64,000 nt of DNA from CAYYJS01 sp964472315 (GCA_964472315.1 CAYYJS010000006.1:1-64000); one strand, 5' to 3'; positions 52,260 to 60,748 are shown, counted from the stretch's first letter. Notes: generated by a model not told the origin, from the letters alone. A program made the numbers and translations.

Positions 52260-52877
52260 ATGGACAACCTGCCGCCACTGAACGCCGTCGACCTCGCGAT
52301 TCTGGGCCTGATCGCGCTCGGCGCCATCCGCGGGTACTTCCGCGGCCTCTCCGGCGAACTCGGCAGCCTGGTCGGCCTCGTCGCCGCTTTCGCCGCGGGC
52401 ATCGTCTTCGATCAGCCGTTCGCCGACTGGATCGCGCGCGTCACGCGCCTGACCGGGCCGGCGGCATTCGCGCTGTCCTATACGCTGATCGTGGCGGCCG
52501 CGATGACCGTCATGGTCGTCATCGCGAACTTGATGAAGCGGCTGATCCAGATCGTGGTCGCGCGACAGCTCGACCGCAACCTCGGTCTCGTGGCCGGGGC
52601 CGCCAAAACGACCGTGTTCGCGGCGATCGTCATGCTGGCGCTTCAGCTCTGGCCCGTCGATGCGCTTCAGCGGCATGTCCTGACCGAATCCGCCATCGGC
52701 ACGCTGTTGCAGCGGGCCATGCCCGGCTTGCGGCATGCGCTGGAGGATTCCGGACTGCCGGTGCCGCCGCCTGAGCGCGGCCCATCCGTGCCCGGCGATG
52801 CGGGCGACGACGCGCAGCCCGAACCGCCGCCCGCGCGGCCACGGAATGCGCGGGAATCGAAGGGTGAACAGGTATGA
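52260..52877 (+). CDS. cvpA: CvpA-family membrane protein
   Basis: This 205-residue inner-membrane protein has four hydrophobic helices in the first 160 residues. The start matches CvpA (colicin V production) proteins: NAVDLAILGLIALGAIRGYFRG and the GELGSLVGLVAAF segment. The family supports envelope integrity in several bacteria, but its molecular function is undefined. The C-terminal 45 residues are a Pro-rich, charged cytoplasmic tail. The stop overlaps the next ATG (ATGATG at 52874-52879). Confidence 0.8.
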   Translation: MDNLPPLNAVDLAILGLIALGAIRGYFRGLSGELGSLVGLVAAFAAGIVFDQPFADWIARVTRLTGPAAFALSYTLIVAAAMTVMVVIANLMKRLIQIVVARQLDRNLGLVAGAAKTTVFAAIVMLALQLWPVDALQRHVLTESAIGTLLQRAMPGLRHALEDSGLPVPPPERGPSVPGDAGDDAQPEPPPARPRNARESKGEQV

Positions 52878-53290
52878 TGCCGGATCTGCAATCGAGTCTG
52901 CTGTGTGACGACGTGCGCCAGGAGCGTAACGGGAAATTCATCCTGATCGGTCTCTTCGATGCCTTGATCGTCCCGAAGTTCCCCGCCGTCTTCCAGCGTC
53001 TCTGCATGGTCAACCGCTGGTGCTGCGGCGTCGGCGAATTCAGTCAGCTCACGCGTCTGATCAAGCCGGACGGCGTTTCCGTGCTGGTCGAGGGCAAGGC
53101 CGTGGCGCTGCGCATGCCCGACGCCGAGGCCACGGCCACCTGCATCGAGATTTTCCTGAACGTCCGCTTCGAAACCGCGGGCACGTACTGGGTCGAGGTG
53201 CACCTCGACAACCAGCTCAAGCTCCGCTACCCGCTCAAGGCCGGCGTGATCCGTCGCCAACCGGGGGCGCCGGCGGCGGACCCGACCTAG
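52874..53290 (+). CDS. DUF6941-like small beta-rich protein
   Basis: This 138-residue soluble protein of unknown function resembles the DUF6941 family from memory: the opening SLLCDDVRQERNGKFILIG and the cysteine pair in MVNRWCCG (about residues 46-53) are the features I recognise. It contains no membrane or enzyme motif. It is translationally coupled to cvpA and may act with it. The end overlaps the convergent GT-C gene by 56 bp. Confidence 0.6.
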   Translation: MMPDLQSSLLCDDVRQERNGKFILIGLFDALIVPKFPAVFQRLCMVNRWCCGVGEFSQLTRLIKPDGVSVLVEGKAVALRMPDAEATATCIEIFLNVRFETAGTYWVEVHLDNQLKLRYPLKAGVIRRQPGAPAADPT

Positions 53291-54725
53291 CGTCGCCCCG
53301 CGCGCCCGCCCCGGCGAAGATCGGTTCGGCCATGTCGACGAGGAGTCCGGCCGCCAGCAGCGCCGGCAGAACCAGCAGCCTGTCGGCCGAGGTCCCCAGA
53401 TGCCAGGCCAGGTCGTGCGGCGTCAGTCCGTAAACGACAAAGAGCAGCAGGTGCGCGACGAGCAGCCACGCCCACATCAGCCGTTCGCAAGACCGGTCGC
53501 CGCCGCTCCCGTACCGGCACGCCCCGCCGCCGTCGCGCGCCGAGCGCCGCCACAGCGCGATCATCAATATGACACACAGCGCCACGGGCGTCCCGAGTTC
53601 CTTGTGAATGATGGCCAGCACGCGCGCGATCTCGGGCGCCCGCGCCAGCATCTGGTGCAAAGCCGCCGCCGGATGCCACAGGTGATCGGACAGGCGCAGA
53701 TCGTTCCGCAGGCCATGGGTCAGTTTGAAGCCGCTCCACAACGCGAACGGCAGGAGCCCGACCAGCGCCGGTGCGAGCGCCGCAAGGGCTCCCCACGCCG
53801 TGCGCGGCCCCGCCGCGGCGGGCTCCGCCGCGTCATGCCGGCGCCCGAAAGCCCCGGCCACGCGCAGGACGCCATTGGTCGCCACACCGGCGGCGACGAA
53901 AATCAGCGCCTCGCTTTTGACATTCAGGGCATACACCGCCAGCAGCGCGGCCAGCGTCGCCAACCCCCGATCCCGCGTCCGGTGCGCGCCCGTCACGGCC
54001 AGCGCGGCGATCGCCAGCGGCATGGCGTAATGGTTGTCGGCATAGCCGTTCACGTAGGCCTCGCCCGCGATGCCCGCGGCGAGAAACGCGGCGGCCGCGG
54101 CGACCGGGACGGGCCAGCGGCGGCGGCGGAGCACCGTGGCGAAGAGGTAGACGTACGCCGCCAGGTTGACCAGCAGAAACGCTTTGACGGCCATCTCCGA
54201 CCAGGCCCCGCGCAACAGCGCGACGAGCGCCGCCTGCACGGGAATCAGCAGCGGATAGTCGAGATGCGACCATTCGAAATGTGCGTCGGCGAAAAACGAC
54301 GGCCAGATCCCCTGGTCGCACCAGATGGCCTTCCCGTGAAAGAACCAGATCGAACGCGCATCCCACTCCACCAGCGGCACACGCGCCACGGTATACACCA
54401 GGTTCGGAAAGCCCATGGCGAACAGCGCGACGGCGGCCGCGGCGCAAACCCCCGCGCGGGCCGGCAGCCGCGCGCACGCGCGGGCCGTGAGAACGCCCCC
54501 GGCGGGCAACAGCGCCAGCGCCGCCGCCGCCAGGACGACCGGCGCGGGCCATCCGCACCAGGTGGCCAGCAGACAACAGGCCAGCCACGCGAGCTGTCCG
54601 GCGAGGTAGGCGGTGGCCCAGTTTCGCACCGAGCCGTCGCAGCGCAGCAGGCCCAGTACGGCATGGCCGGCAAGACCCGTCAGGAGCGCATAGACCGCGA
54701 CCGCGACAACATCGGACCCGGTCAT
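53235..54725 (-). CDS. polytopic GT-C-type glycosyltransferase
   Basis: This 496-residue integral membrane protein has about ten to twelve helices. The segment VEWDARSIWFFHGKAIW (about residue 119) carries an acidic motif in the first luminal loop, as in polyprenyl-phosphate-dependent GT-C enzymes that transfer mannose, arabinose or other sugars. The C-terminal region has HDLAWHLGTSADRLLVL near 440. The start overlaps the upstream gene (ATGA at 54722-54725). The C-terminus is Pro/Arg-rich and overlaps the DUF6941-like gene on the other strand. Donor is probably a polyprenyl-phosphate sugar, perhaps made by the GT2 at 23824-24807 (inference). Confidence 0.7.
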   Translation of the reverse strand: MTGSDVVAVAVYALLTGLAGHAVLGLLRCDGSVRNWATAYLAGQLAWLACCLLATWCGWPAPVVLAAAALALLPAGGVLTARACARLPARAGVCAAAAVALFAMGFPNLVYTVARVPLVEWDARSIWFFHGKAIWCDQGIWPSFFADAHFEWSHLDYPLLIPVQAALVALLRGAWSEMAVKAFLLVNLAAYVYLFATVLRRRRWPVPVAAAAAFLAAGIAGEAYVNGYADNHYAMPLAIAALAVTGAHRTRDRGLATLAALLAVYALNVKSEALIFVAAGVATNGVLRVAGAFGRRHDAAEPAAAGPRTAWGALAALAPALVGLLPFALWSGFKLTHGLRNDLRLSDHLWHPAAALHQMLARAPEIARVLAIIHKELGTPVALCVILMIALWRRSARDGGGACRYGSGGDRSCERLMWAWLLVAHLLLFVVYGLTPHDLAWHLGTSADRLLVLPALLAAGLLVDMAEPIFAGAGARGDARSGPPPAPPVGDGSRRP

Positions 54726-55165
54726 CGCGCGGCCTCCAGCAGACGGAACAGCCCCGCCTCCGCCAGCAGCCGTGAAGGAACCGGCGGCGGTTCGCCCGGA
54801 ACCAGGATGTAGGCCGCGCCGCGAACGAGCCCGTTGGTATCCACCGGCGTATAGTAGCGGACCGGATACAGCATCTCGTTGAACCGGTGGAACACGTAGG
54901 GCGATACATCGTGATGCGGCCCGAACACGCGCGTGGCGCCGCGGTGGCGGACCGCGTCGACGACATCGACCATGCCCGCCGCGAAGCATGCCTCGTACGG
55001 ACAGTCGGCATAGCGGTGGCGCCGGCCCACCGCATCGAACAGGTTCAGCGTCACGCGCAGCGCCAGCGCCAGGCCCAGCAACGCGCACGCCGCCGCACGG
55101 ACGCCGAACGGACGGCGGAGACGCGCCGGACAAGCGGCGGCGGTGACGTTATGGGGCAAGTCCAA
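54722..55165 (-). CDS. small single-pass membrane protein of the GT-C cluster
   Basis: This 147-residue protein has a basic N-terminus and one membrane helix (about residues 24-44), followed by a soluble, probably periplasmic domain with paired cysteines near 54-60 (DCPYEAC). It does not match a family I know. It begins inside the end of the upstream GT39-type gene (17-bp overlap) and its stop overlaps the downstream GT-C gene, so all three are made together. It may be a subunit of a membrane glycosyltransferase complex; this is inference from context. Confidence 0.5.
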   Translation of the reverse strand: MDLPHNVTAAACPARLRRPFGVRAAACALLGLALALRVTLNLFDAVGRRHRYADCPYEACFAAGMVDVVDAVRHRGATRVFGPHHDVSPYVFHRFNEMLYPVRYYTPVDTNGLVRGAAYILVPGEPPPVPSRLLAEAGLFRLLEAAR

Positions 55166-56450
55166 GCGACCTCACAAGCGCGGCGGTTACCGGATCGTAG
55201 GTTCTGCCGCCGGCAAACAGCGTCTGATAGGCGACGATGTCCAGCAGCGCGAGCAGCAGCGCGGCGCCGACGATCGATAGCCGGCGTTCGCGACACCCCG
55301 GCCGCAGCCGCCGCGCCGTGTCGACGATGCCGGCGGCGGCGAGCATGCGCAGGGGCACGTCGGCGAACAGGACCAGCCGGAGGTTCATGAGCGGCAGACC
55401 GGTAAACACAACCAGCAGCACGGCCAGCGTCGCCGGCGCGAGCGCCCGCGTGCCGGCGCGCGCGCCGCCCCCGGCGCCGAAGATGCCCGCGGCGGCCGCG
55501 ATACAGACGGCCGGAGCCACAAGCACGAAGTCCACCAGGTAGCGGAACCACGGCCCCTGCTGGTAGGCAAGCGCATATGGAATCTCGCCCTGCGCGCGCT
55601 GGTAGGCGGCATAGACCGTCCACAACCGATCGAACGACCCAGCCACCCAGGCCATGACGGCCACGGCCAGTAATGGCGCCGCGGCGAAGACCAGCGCCAG
55701 CGCGGAGGTCACCACGCGGTGGTGGTAGCCCTGCCGCAAGCCGTAGACCACGAGGAACACGGGGTACATGAACAGCGTCGACTCCTTGGCCAGGAAACAC
55801 ACCGTCAGCAACGGCAGCAGCATCGCCGCGTCCCGACTGCGTCGGGTGACAAGTGCGCGGTCGAGCAGCAGCAGGACGGCGGCGAACAGCGCGGCGACGA
55901 ACGTATCCTGCAGGGCGCGGGTGGACAGCGCGGCGGCGAGCGGCGAAGTGCCGAGCAATGTGGCGGCGACAATCGCCGCATCCCGTGGCAGCCAGCGCAC
56001 CGCCAGACCAGTCCCAAGCAGCATCAAGGCCAGCCCCGAGAGCAGCGAGACCGCCGCGATCCCCACCGTGCCGTCGCCTCCCGCGAGGCGAACGCCAAGC
56101 GAACCGACGGCAACGAAGGCGACGCGCAGCGGCAGCGGTCCGCTACGCAGACGCGGGTCCGTATCCCATGCGGCGATCGCCTCGCGCAACGCGGGAACGC
56201 CGCCGTCCGACAGGGTCCGGCTGTAGAAGGCATAGACGTGTTCATCGAACCCCGTGAGTGGAACGTGCCCGAACGACAGCAGGCGGTAGACCGCCGTGAC
56301 GGCGAGCACGAGCGCGATCGGCAGCAGGGAACGGGTGTTGCCTGAAGACGGCGAACCGGGCATCGCGGGCGGAACGTCCGAGGTCTCGACAATCTTTTCG
56401 GCGGGACTCTTCATACCGGGGATGCGCGTATCGCCAGAGGACAAGGGCAT
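55149..56450 (-). CDS. GT39-type polytopic glycosyltransferase
   Basis: This 433-residue membrane protein has about nine to ten hydrophobic helices. The first large loop holds LTGFDEHVYAFYSRTL (about residue 64), the D-E pair found at the active site of ArnT/PMT-like (GT39/GT83) enzymes. This group moves a sugar from an undecaprenyl carrier to lipid A, a protein or a glycan outside the inner membrane. The ATG overlaps the TGA of the PAS kinase-like gene (TGATG at 56450), a direct coupling. The acceptor is unknown. Confidence 0.68.
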   Translation of the reverse strand: MPLSSGDTRIPGMKSPAEKIVETSDVPPAMPGSPSSGNTRSLLPIALVLAVTAVYRLLSFGHVPLTGFDEHVYAFYSRTLSDGGVPALREAIAAWDTDPRLRSGPLPLRVAFVAVGSLGVRLAGGDGTVGIAAVSLLSGLALMLLGTGLAVRWLPRDAAIVAATLLGTSPLAAALSTRALQDTFVAALFAAVLLLLDRALVTRRSRDAAMLLPLLTVCFLAKESTLFMYPVFLVVYGLRQGYHHRVVTSALALVFAAAPLLAVAVMAWVAGSFDRLWTVYAAYQRAQGEIPYALAYQQGPWFRYLVDFVLVAPAVCIAAAAGIFGAGGGARAGTRALAPATLAVLLVVFTGLPLMNLRLVLFADVPLRMLAAAGIVDTARRLRPGCRERRLSIVGAALLLALLDIVAYQTLFAGGRTYDPVTAALVRSLGLAP

Positions 56451-57613
56451 CAGAACTGCAGAATGCGGTCAGCCGGCGCCGCACCCTCCCCGCCTGTCAG
56501 ATATTCCATCGTACGGTACTCGCCGACGGCATTCATCTTGTGCAGGATTTCGCCCAGTCGCTCGCACGCGCCAAGGCTGCTGTCGACAAGTCCGGAAACC
56601 AGCGGGTCGGTCGAATCGAGCCGCGCCCGGATCAGCCCGAGGTTGGCTGTCAGAACGGTTGCCGGCTGGCCCAGGTGGTGGCATGCGGCGCCAAGGCTCT
56701 CCAGCATGACGCGGTGGCGCTCAGCATCCCGCATGGCGTCTTCCGCCCGATGGCGATCCGAGAGATCGACGAACGAAAAAACGAACCCGACCACATCGCC
56801 ATCCGAGTTGCGATTGCAGGCCGTGGCGACCTGCACCGCGAGGCTCACCCCATCGGCGCGAAGTACCGTCACCTCGCCCACCCAGTCGGACTGGCGCGCC
56901 GCGATGGCCTGCATCAGGGCCTGGCCGTACTCGTCGTCCTGAACGAGTTCACGCACATCGGTCGCCTGCAGGTCGCGCGCCCGCGCGAACCCGGCCAACC
57001 GCGCGAACGCCGGATTCACGTATTCGATCTCCATTCCGAGGTTCGCGATCACGATGCCCGTGCCGGCATTCTGCAATGCGTTGTGCTCGGTCCGAAGCAT
57101 TTCCTCGGCTTGCCGCCGCACCGTGATATCCCGGACAAAGAAACAGAGTTGCCCCTCGCCGAAGCGCAACCGGCTCACCGCGATCTCGGACGGGAAGAAG
57201 CTGCCGTCGCGGCGGACACAGTAGGCTTGGATCAACGTGAACCGCTGCTCGTTAAGGTTCTCCATCAACGTATCCATGAGGTCCACCGTCGCCCCCGAAA
57301 CGATGTCGCCGACAAACATGCCGCACAAGACATCGAGGGGACAGAGAAAAAACTCCGTCGCACGCGCATTGACCTCGACGATGCGTCCGGCAAGATCGGT
57401 GATGACAACGGCGTCGTAGATGCTCTCCAGCAAGTCTTGATAGGGGGAAGGCGCGGGGCTCGCACCCTCGGACAAGGACGCCGGCGCCGACGAACTGGCC
57501 GCCGATCTGGACATCACGATGGGCTCGTGCCGCCGACCGGTCGAATCGCTCGGCACATCGGGGATCAAATCGATGCGCATCGTGTTGGAGAACTTCTTCG
57601 TCTTAGAGGGCAT
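56450..57613 (-). CDS. two-PAS-domain histidine-kinase-like protein without a catalytic ATPase domain
   Basis: This 387-residue cytosolic protein has no membrane helix. PAS 1 covers about 62-170 (DAVVITDLAGRIVEVN), PAS 2 about 180-295 (GTGIVIANLGMEIEYVN), then a HisKA-like helix pair whose H-box reads HHLGQP (His312). The protein stops 75 residues later at a typical YRTMEYLTGG motif, with no N, G1, F or G2 box, so it cannot bind ATP in the usual way. It might be phosphorylated in trans, or act as a dimerising sensor or regulator. The start at 57613 lies 12 nt after GAGGTG; an upstream in-frame start at 57652 is less likely. It is coupled to GT39 and diverges from pilM. Confidence 0.75.
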   Translation of the reverse strand: MPSKTKKFSNTMRIDLIPDVPSDSTGRRHEPIVMSRSAASSSAPASLSEGASPAPSPYQDLLESIYDAVVITDLAGRIVEVNARATEFFLCPLDVLCGMFVGDIVSGATVDLMDTLMENLNEQRFTLIQAYCVRRDGSFFPSEIAVSRLRFGEGQLCFFVRDITVRRQAEEMLRTEHNALQNAGTGIVIANLGMEIEYVNPAFARLAGFARARDLQATDVRELVQDDEYGQALMQAIAARQSDWVGEVTVLRADGVSLAVQVATACNRNSDGDVVGFVFSFVDLSDRHRAEDAMRDAERHRVMLESLGAACHHLGQPATVLTANLGLIRARLDSTDPLVSGLVDSSLGACERLGEILHKMNAVGEYRTMEYLTGGEGAAPADRILQF

Positions 57614-57645
57614 GTTGTTTGTGGTCACCTCGCGCGAGCACCGAC

Positions 57646-57735
57646 TTCGCATGGCGAAAACTTTCGCAGGTTAGCGAAAACGATGCCTACCCACAACCGA
57701 AAAAACGAACCGCGAACGAAATGTCTTTGTTTCGC
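57646..57735. promoter_or_regulatory. cluster of TTTCGC/GCGAAA repeats
   Basis: TTCGC-ATG-GCGAA (57646-57658) and TTTCGC-AGGTTA-GCGAAA (57662-57679) are adjacent palindromes. Further copies are GCGAA (57712-57716 region), CGAAA (57717-57721) and TTTCGC (57730-57735). The spacing and repetition suggest a DNA-binding regulator's operator array. Confidence 0.5.
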
Positions 57736-57830
57736 GCAATACCACCCGATCCGTCAATTCTCCAACATTCTGCATTTCAACCCGCGGTACGCGCCGGCAC
57801 AGATAAACGTCCATCCCGCCGATGCTTTTG

Positions 57831-57879
57831 GCTAGCAGATATCGTGCCATCGCGCATGCATGGCACGACGCATGCTAGC
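57831..57879. repeat. 49-bp two-tier palindrome upstream of the pil promoter
   Basis: GCTAGCA (57831-57837) pairs with TGCTAGC (57873-57879), and TCGTGCCA (57842-57849) pairs with TGGCACGA (57861-57868), both perfectly, with 4-base unpaired GATA and CGCA on each side and an 11-base loop. It ends 22 bp before the -35 box, so it is upstream of the expected transcript. Confidence 0.7.
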
Positions 57880-57901
57880 TGCACCGCAAACCCATATTTA
57901 C

Positions 57902-57930
57902 TTGTCATGGCGACACAAATGCCATCTAAT
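57902..57930 (+). promoter_or_regulatory. sigma70-type promoter for the pilM-N-O-P-secretin operon
   Basis: TTGTCA (57902-57907), exactly 17 bp, TCTAAT (57925-57930), with five of six matches in each box. Transcription should start near 57937, leaving a 34-nt leader. Confidence 0.65.
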
Positions 57931-57970
57931 GCCCCAAACGCGTCGCCTCGACAGCAGCGGATTTTCAGAC

Positions 57971-59005
57971 ATGAAGCCCATCGGCGAATTACTTGATCGT
58001 TTCCATAAGGCGCCCGCCGATATCGTCGGCATTGACCTTGGATGTTCGGGGGTAAAAGTCGTGCGTTTGCGACGAACCGGAACGGACATCCAACTCGTCG
58101 GCGCCGACATCCTGCCGGCCCTGGCCGGGTTGCCCGGGGTGGATGATGGCGTACCGGCGACGAATTCCGTCACCCTTCCCGCGCGTGTTCGGTCGCGCTG
58201 CGCGTCGCTGGCGGTGACGGGGCGGCATGCCGTCATCAAGCTGGTTTCGTTTCCCGGCGCGATCGGCGCGGACCTGGTCGACCGACTGCCGGAGAGCATG
58301 GGCATCAAGGATCCAGACGTTTACCGCATCTCGTATCGGGTCGTTACCGAGGGACATGGTCGCACCGAATCGCGCGTTCTCGCCGTGGCGCTTGCCGACG
58401 AGGAGGCGTCGGCGGCGATGGCGCAGTTCGGGTCCGGTCTCCCGGCCCCGTACTCGCTCGAGGTCTCGGCGCTGGCGTCCTTGACAACGTTCCTCCACGG
58501 CTACGGAGAGGAATACGCCAACACATCGGTGGGCGTCATCGACTTCGGTGCGGCGGTCACGACCCTGACCATTCTAAGCAAGGGTGCCGTGGTGCTGATA
58601 CGGCGTTTCGATTTTGGCATGCGCAATCTTGTGGCTCGTGTCCACGAACGTCTCGGCGTTTCCGAGGAAACGGCGCGCGAGATTGTCGCCGACGCCTCGT
58701 TCGACATCTCCGAAACGGTCACGGAGTTGCTGGGACCGGTGGTCAGTCAGTTCGTCCTGTCGCGCGATTTCGTCGAACGCCGCGAGAACTGCCACATCAG
58801 CCGCTTTCATGCGGCAGGCGGACTGGCGACCTCGCGCGATGTCGTCGACGGGCTGGCGCGCGCGCTGGACGTCGAAATTGCGGATTGGGACCCGTTCCGC
58901 GGGCTGACCGTGATGCCGCAGGCGATCGACGACGCCGCGGCGGCTACGCGCTGGCGTCTCGCCGCCGCAACCGGGGCCGCGCTCGCCACCGTGGGGGAAT
59001 CGTGA
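57971..59005 (+). CDS. pilM: PilM/GspL-like cytoplasmic actin-fold ATPase of a pilus/secretion system
   Basis: This 344-residue protein begins with DIVGIDLGCSGVKVVRLRR (about residue 18), the phosphate-1 signature of the PilM/FtsA actin fold. VGVIDFGAAVTTLTIL (about residue 184) provides the second phosphate loop and AAGGLATSRDVVDGLARAL (about 281) the adenosine/C-terminal motif. PilM is the cytoplasmic anchor of type IV pilus alignment complexes and binds PilN. The ATG at 57971 is chosen because the conserved fold begins soon after it; the ribosome site is weak. It is followed by coupled pilN, pilO and pilP-like genes. Confidence 0.85.
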   Translation: MKPIGELLDRFHKAPADIVGIDLGCSGVKVVRLRRTGTDIQLVGADILPALAGLPGVDDGVPATNSVTLPARVRSRCASLAVTGRHAVIKLVSFPGAIGADLVDRLPESMGIKDPDVYRISYRVVTEGHGRTESRVLAVALADEEASAAMAQFGSGLPAPYSLEVSALASLTTFLHGYGEEYANTSVGVIDFGAAVTTLTILSKGAVVLIRRFDFGMRNLVARVHERLGVSEETAREIVADASFDISETVTELLGPVVSQFVLSRDFVERRENCHISRFHAAGGLATSRDVVDGLARALDVEIADWDPFRGLTVMPQAIDDAAAATRWRLAAATGAALATVGES

Positions 59006-59616
59006 ACCTGCGTGTCGATCTCATCTACCCGAACGAACAACGCAGCGGCGGGGCCGTCGCGCTCAAATCGGTCGTTCGGATCGGCTCCGTCGTGATCCCC
59101 TGCGTCCTCGTGTTGATCGTCGGTTGGTGGGTGCTGGGCATCGTCATGGCGCGCGGCGAGCTGAGCGTGATGGAGGAGCAATGGCGCACCACCGAACTCC
59201 GGCAGCAGGTGGCCAAGCAGACGGCCAACGACCTGGGCGCCAACCGCAAGATCATTGCCGAAATCGAGGGGTGGAGCCATGCCGCCATGCCGTGGCATCC
59301 GCAACTGATCGCACTGGTCGAGATCGTGCCGCCGGAAGTGCAGATCGTGAGCGCCACCGTCCTGCTGGACGAACCTGGGCGGGACGAAGCGCCCGCGCGC
59401 CGCTTCGCGCTCCGTATCGCCGGTCGCACGGGTTCGCCCCAGTCCAAAGATCTCATCGAGACGCTCCGAACCGACATCGAGAAGCACGCCGCCTACACCA
59501 ATGGACTCGATCACGTCGAAGTCGCACACTACGGGGCTGACGAATCCGATGGGGCCGGCCCGATGGACCGCGTGTTCGAAATCGAAGTCAGCTATGCGAA
59601 ACGGGATTTCAAATGA
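59002..59616 (+). CDS. pilN: PilN-like inner-membrane alignment protein
   Basis: This 204-residue protein starts with GTG, whose GTGA overlap with the pilM TGA sets the start. It begins VNLRVDLIYPNEQR, then a single membrane helix (about residues 25-47), then a periplasmic coiled-coil and ferredoxin-like domain. The N-terminal NLRVDLI resembles the conserved PilN motif that binds PilM (INLLPxR-like), here with a different sequence. Position and topology give the assignment more than sequence identity does. Confidence 0.68.
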   Translation: MNLRVDLIYPNEQRSGGAVALKSVVRIGSVVIPCVLVLIVGWWVLGIVMARGELSVMEEQWRTTELRQQVAKQTANDLGANRKIIAEIEGWSHAAMPWHPQLIALVEIVPPEVQIVSATVLLDEPGRDEAPARRFALRIAGRTGSPQSKDLIETLRTDIEKHAAYTNGLDHVEVAHYGADESDGAGPMDRVFEIEVSYAKRDFK

Positions 59617-60287
59617 AGTTGCCCGCGGATAAGGCCGAACGCAACAAGTTGCTGGCCGTTGTGGTGATCTTGCTCGTAGCCTGCATCTACGTGGCGTATA
59701 CGTTCGGACTGGGACCGTTGCTGAGCAACCGGAAGCGCGACGCCCAGCGGCGCGTCGAGCTGATCGACCTGCTCTGGCAGGCCGAACGCGACATCGAGTT
59801 GCTGCCCCATAACCGCAAGACGAACCAGGACCTGGCCACCGCGATCCTGAAGGCTTCGGACGAGGAACAGCATGTGCTGCGCCCGAACCTCGGCAACTAC
59901 CTGCTCGTTGCCAAGGACACCATCCGAACGCACGCCGACCGTCTCGGCATCCGCCTTGGCACAGTCACCGAAACGGCGCCGCCGGTCGTGGCCCGCGCCC
60001 GCAAGACCGATGAGCCGGCGCCGGACTTGAAGACCGCGTTTGTCCCCTACACCGTAAACGTCACGCTGACGGAGGGGTTCCAGGCGGTGGCCCGTTTGGT
60101 GCGCGCGTTGGAGGAAGACAACCCTCTGCTATGCGTCACGCGACTGGATATCGTGGGGCAACCCGACAGATCGCCGCGGCAACACCTCATCAGTATGGAT
60201 GTGACATGGCCGGTATGGGCGGACGAGACGGCGCCGGACCGTCTGCGCGAGCAACTGGATGACGAACCCCCGGGGACCGTACCATGA
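59613..60287 (+). CDS. pilO: PilO-like inner-membrane alignment protein
   Basis: This 224-residue protein has one N-terminal membrane helix (about residues 11-30), a heptad-rich segment (about 45-105) and a C-terminal ferredoxin-like fold (about 150-215). That is the topology of PilO, which heterodimerises with PilN. It starts at the ATGA overlap with pilN. The sequence is divergent and the assignment is largely from gene order. Confidence 0.66.
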   Translation: MKLPADKAERNKLLAVVVILLVACIYVAYTFGLGPLLSNRKRDAQRRVELIDLLWQAERDIELLPHNRKTNQDLATAILKASDEEQHVLRPNLGNYLLVAKDTIRTHADRLGIRLGTVTETAPPVVARARKTDEPAPDLKTAFVPYTVNVTLTEGFQAVARLVRALEEDNPLLCVTRLDIVGQPDRSPRQHLISMDVTWPVWADETAPDRLREQLDDEPPGTVP

Positions 60288-60736
60288 TGAGCCGCGCCCA
60301 TCCTCTCGCCATGGCATGCGTGATTCTCACGGCTGCCGCGGCTCCGCGGCTGACAGGGCTCGCGGAAGATGCGCCTCCGGTGGCATCCCAGGCGGTCGTG
60401 CGTGTCGACGCTTGGATGCTGGAGAGAGATCCCTTCTGGCCGGTCGGGTACACACCGCCCAAGGAACCGGATCCGATCGAGACCAAACGGGATCACATCC
60501 GCCAACGCATCGAATGGCCCCGTCTCGCGCTCAAGGGGCTGACGCATACGACCGGGGGACGGTATCTTGCCATCATCGACGGTATCGGTGTCGCGGAGGC
60601 CGGCGACGTGGTTTCGGTCGAGCGCGCCCGACTGACGTACCGCTGGCGCATCGATGAGATCACGCGGCGCGGCATCCGGGCCACACGGCTCGATGTGCGG
60701 GAGGTCAACCCACCCTTGCAGACAGACCCGGAATAG
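60284..60736 (+). CDS. PilP-like small exported protein
   Basis: This 150-residue protein has a signal peptide (about residues 1-26), no lipobox, and a mature region with ERDPFWPVGYTP (about residues 46-57). A beta-rich domain follows (GGRYLAIIDGIGVAEAGDVVSV near 95) that resembles the PilP/GspC HR-like fold linking the inner-membrane complex to the secretin. It begins at an ATGATG start overlapping the pilO stop. Either of the first two ATGs can be used. Confidence 0.58.
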   Translation: MMSRAHPLAMACVILTAAAAPRLTGLAEDAPPVASQAVVRVDAWMLERDPFWPVGYTPPKEPDPIETKRDHIRQRIEWPRLALKGLTHTTGGRYLAIIDGIGVAEAGDVVSVERARLTYRWRIDEITRRGIRATRLDVREVNPPLQTDPE

Positions 60737-60748
60737 GATAGGTTCATC

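Larger units (their letters stand above)
57614..57970. other. 357-bp divergent regulatory region between the PAS gene and pilM
   Basis: This gap is more A+T-rich than its surroundings and has no coding potential. It holds a cluster of TTTCGC/GCGAAA motifs (57646-57735), a large palindrome (57831-57879) and a strong pilM promoter (57902-57930). It probably controls both divergent units. Confidence 0.6.
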
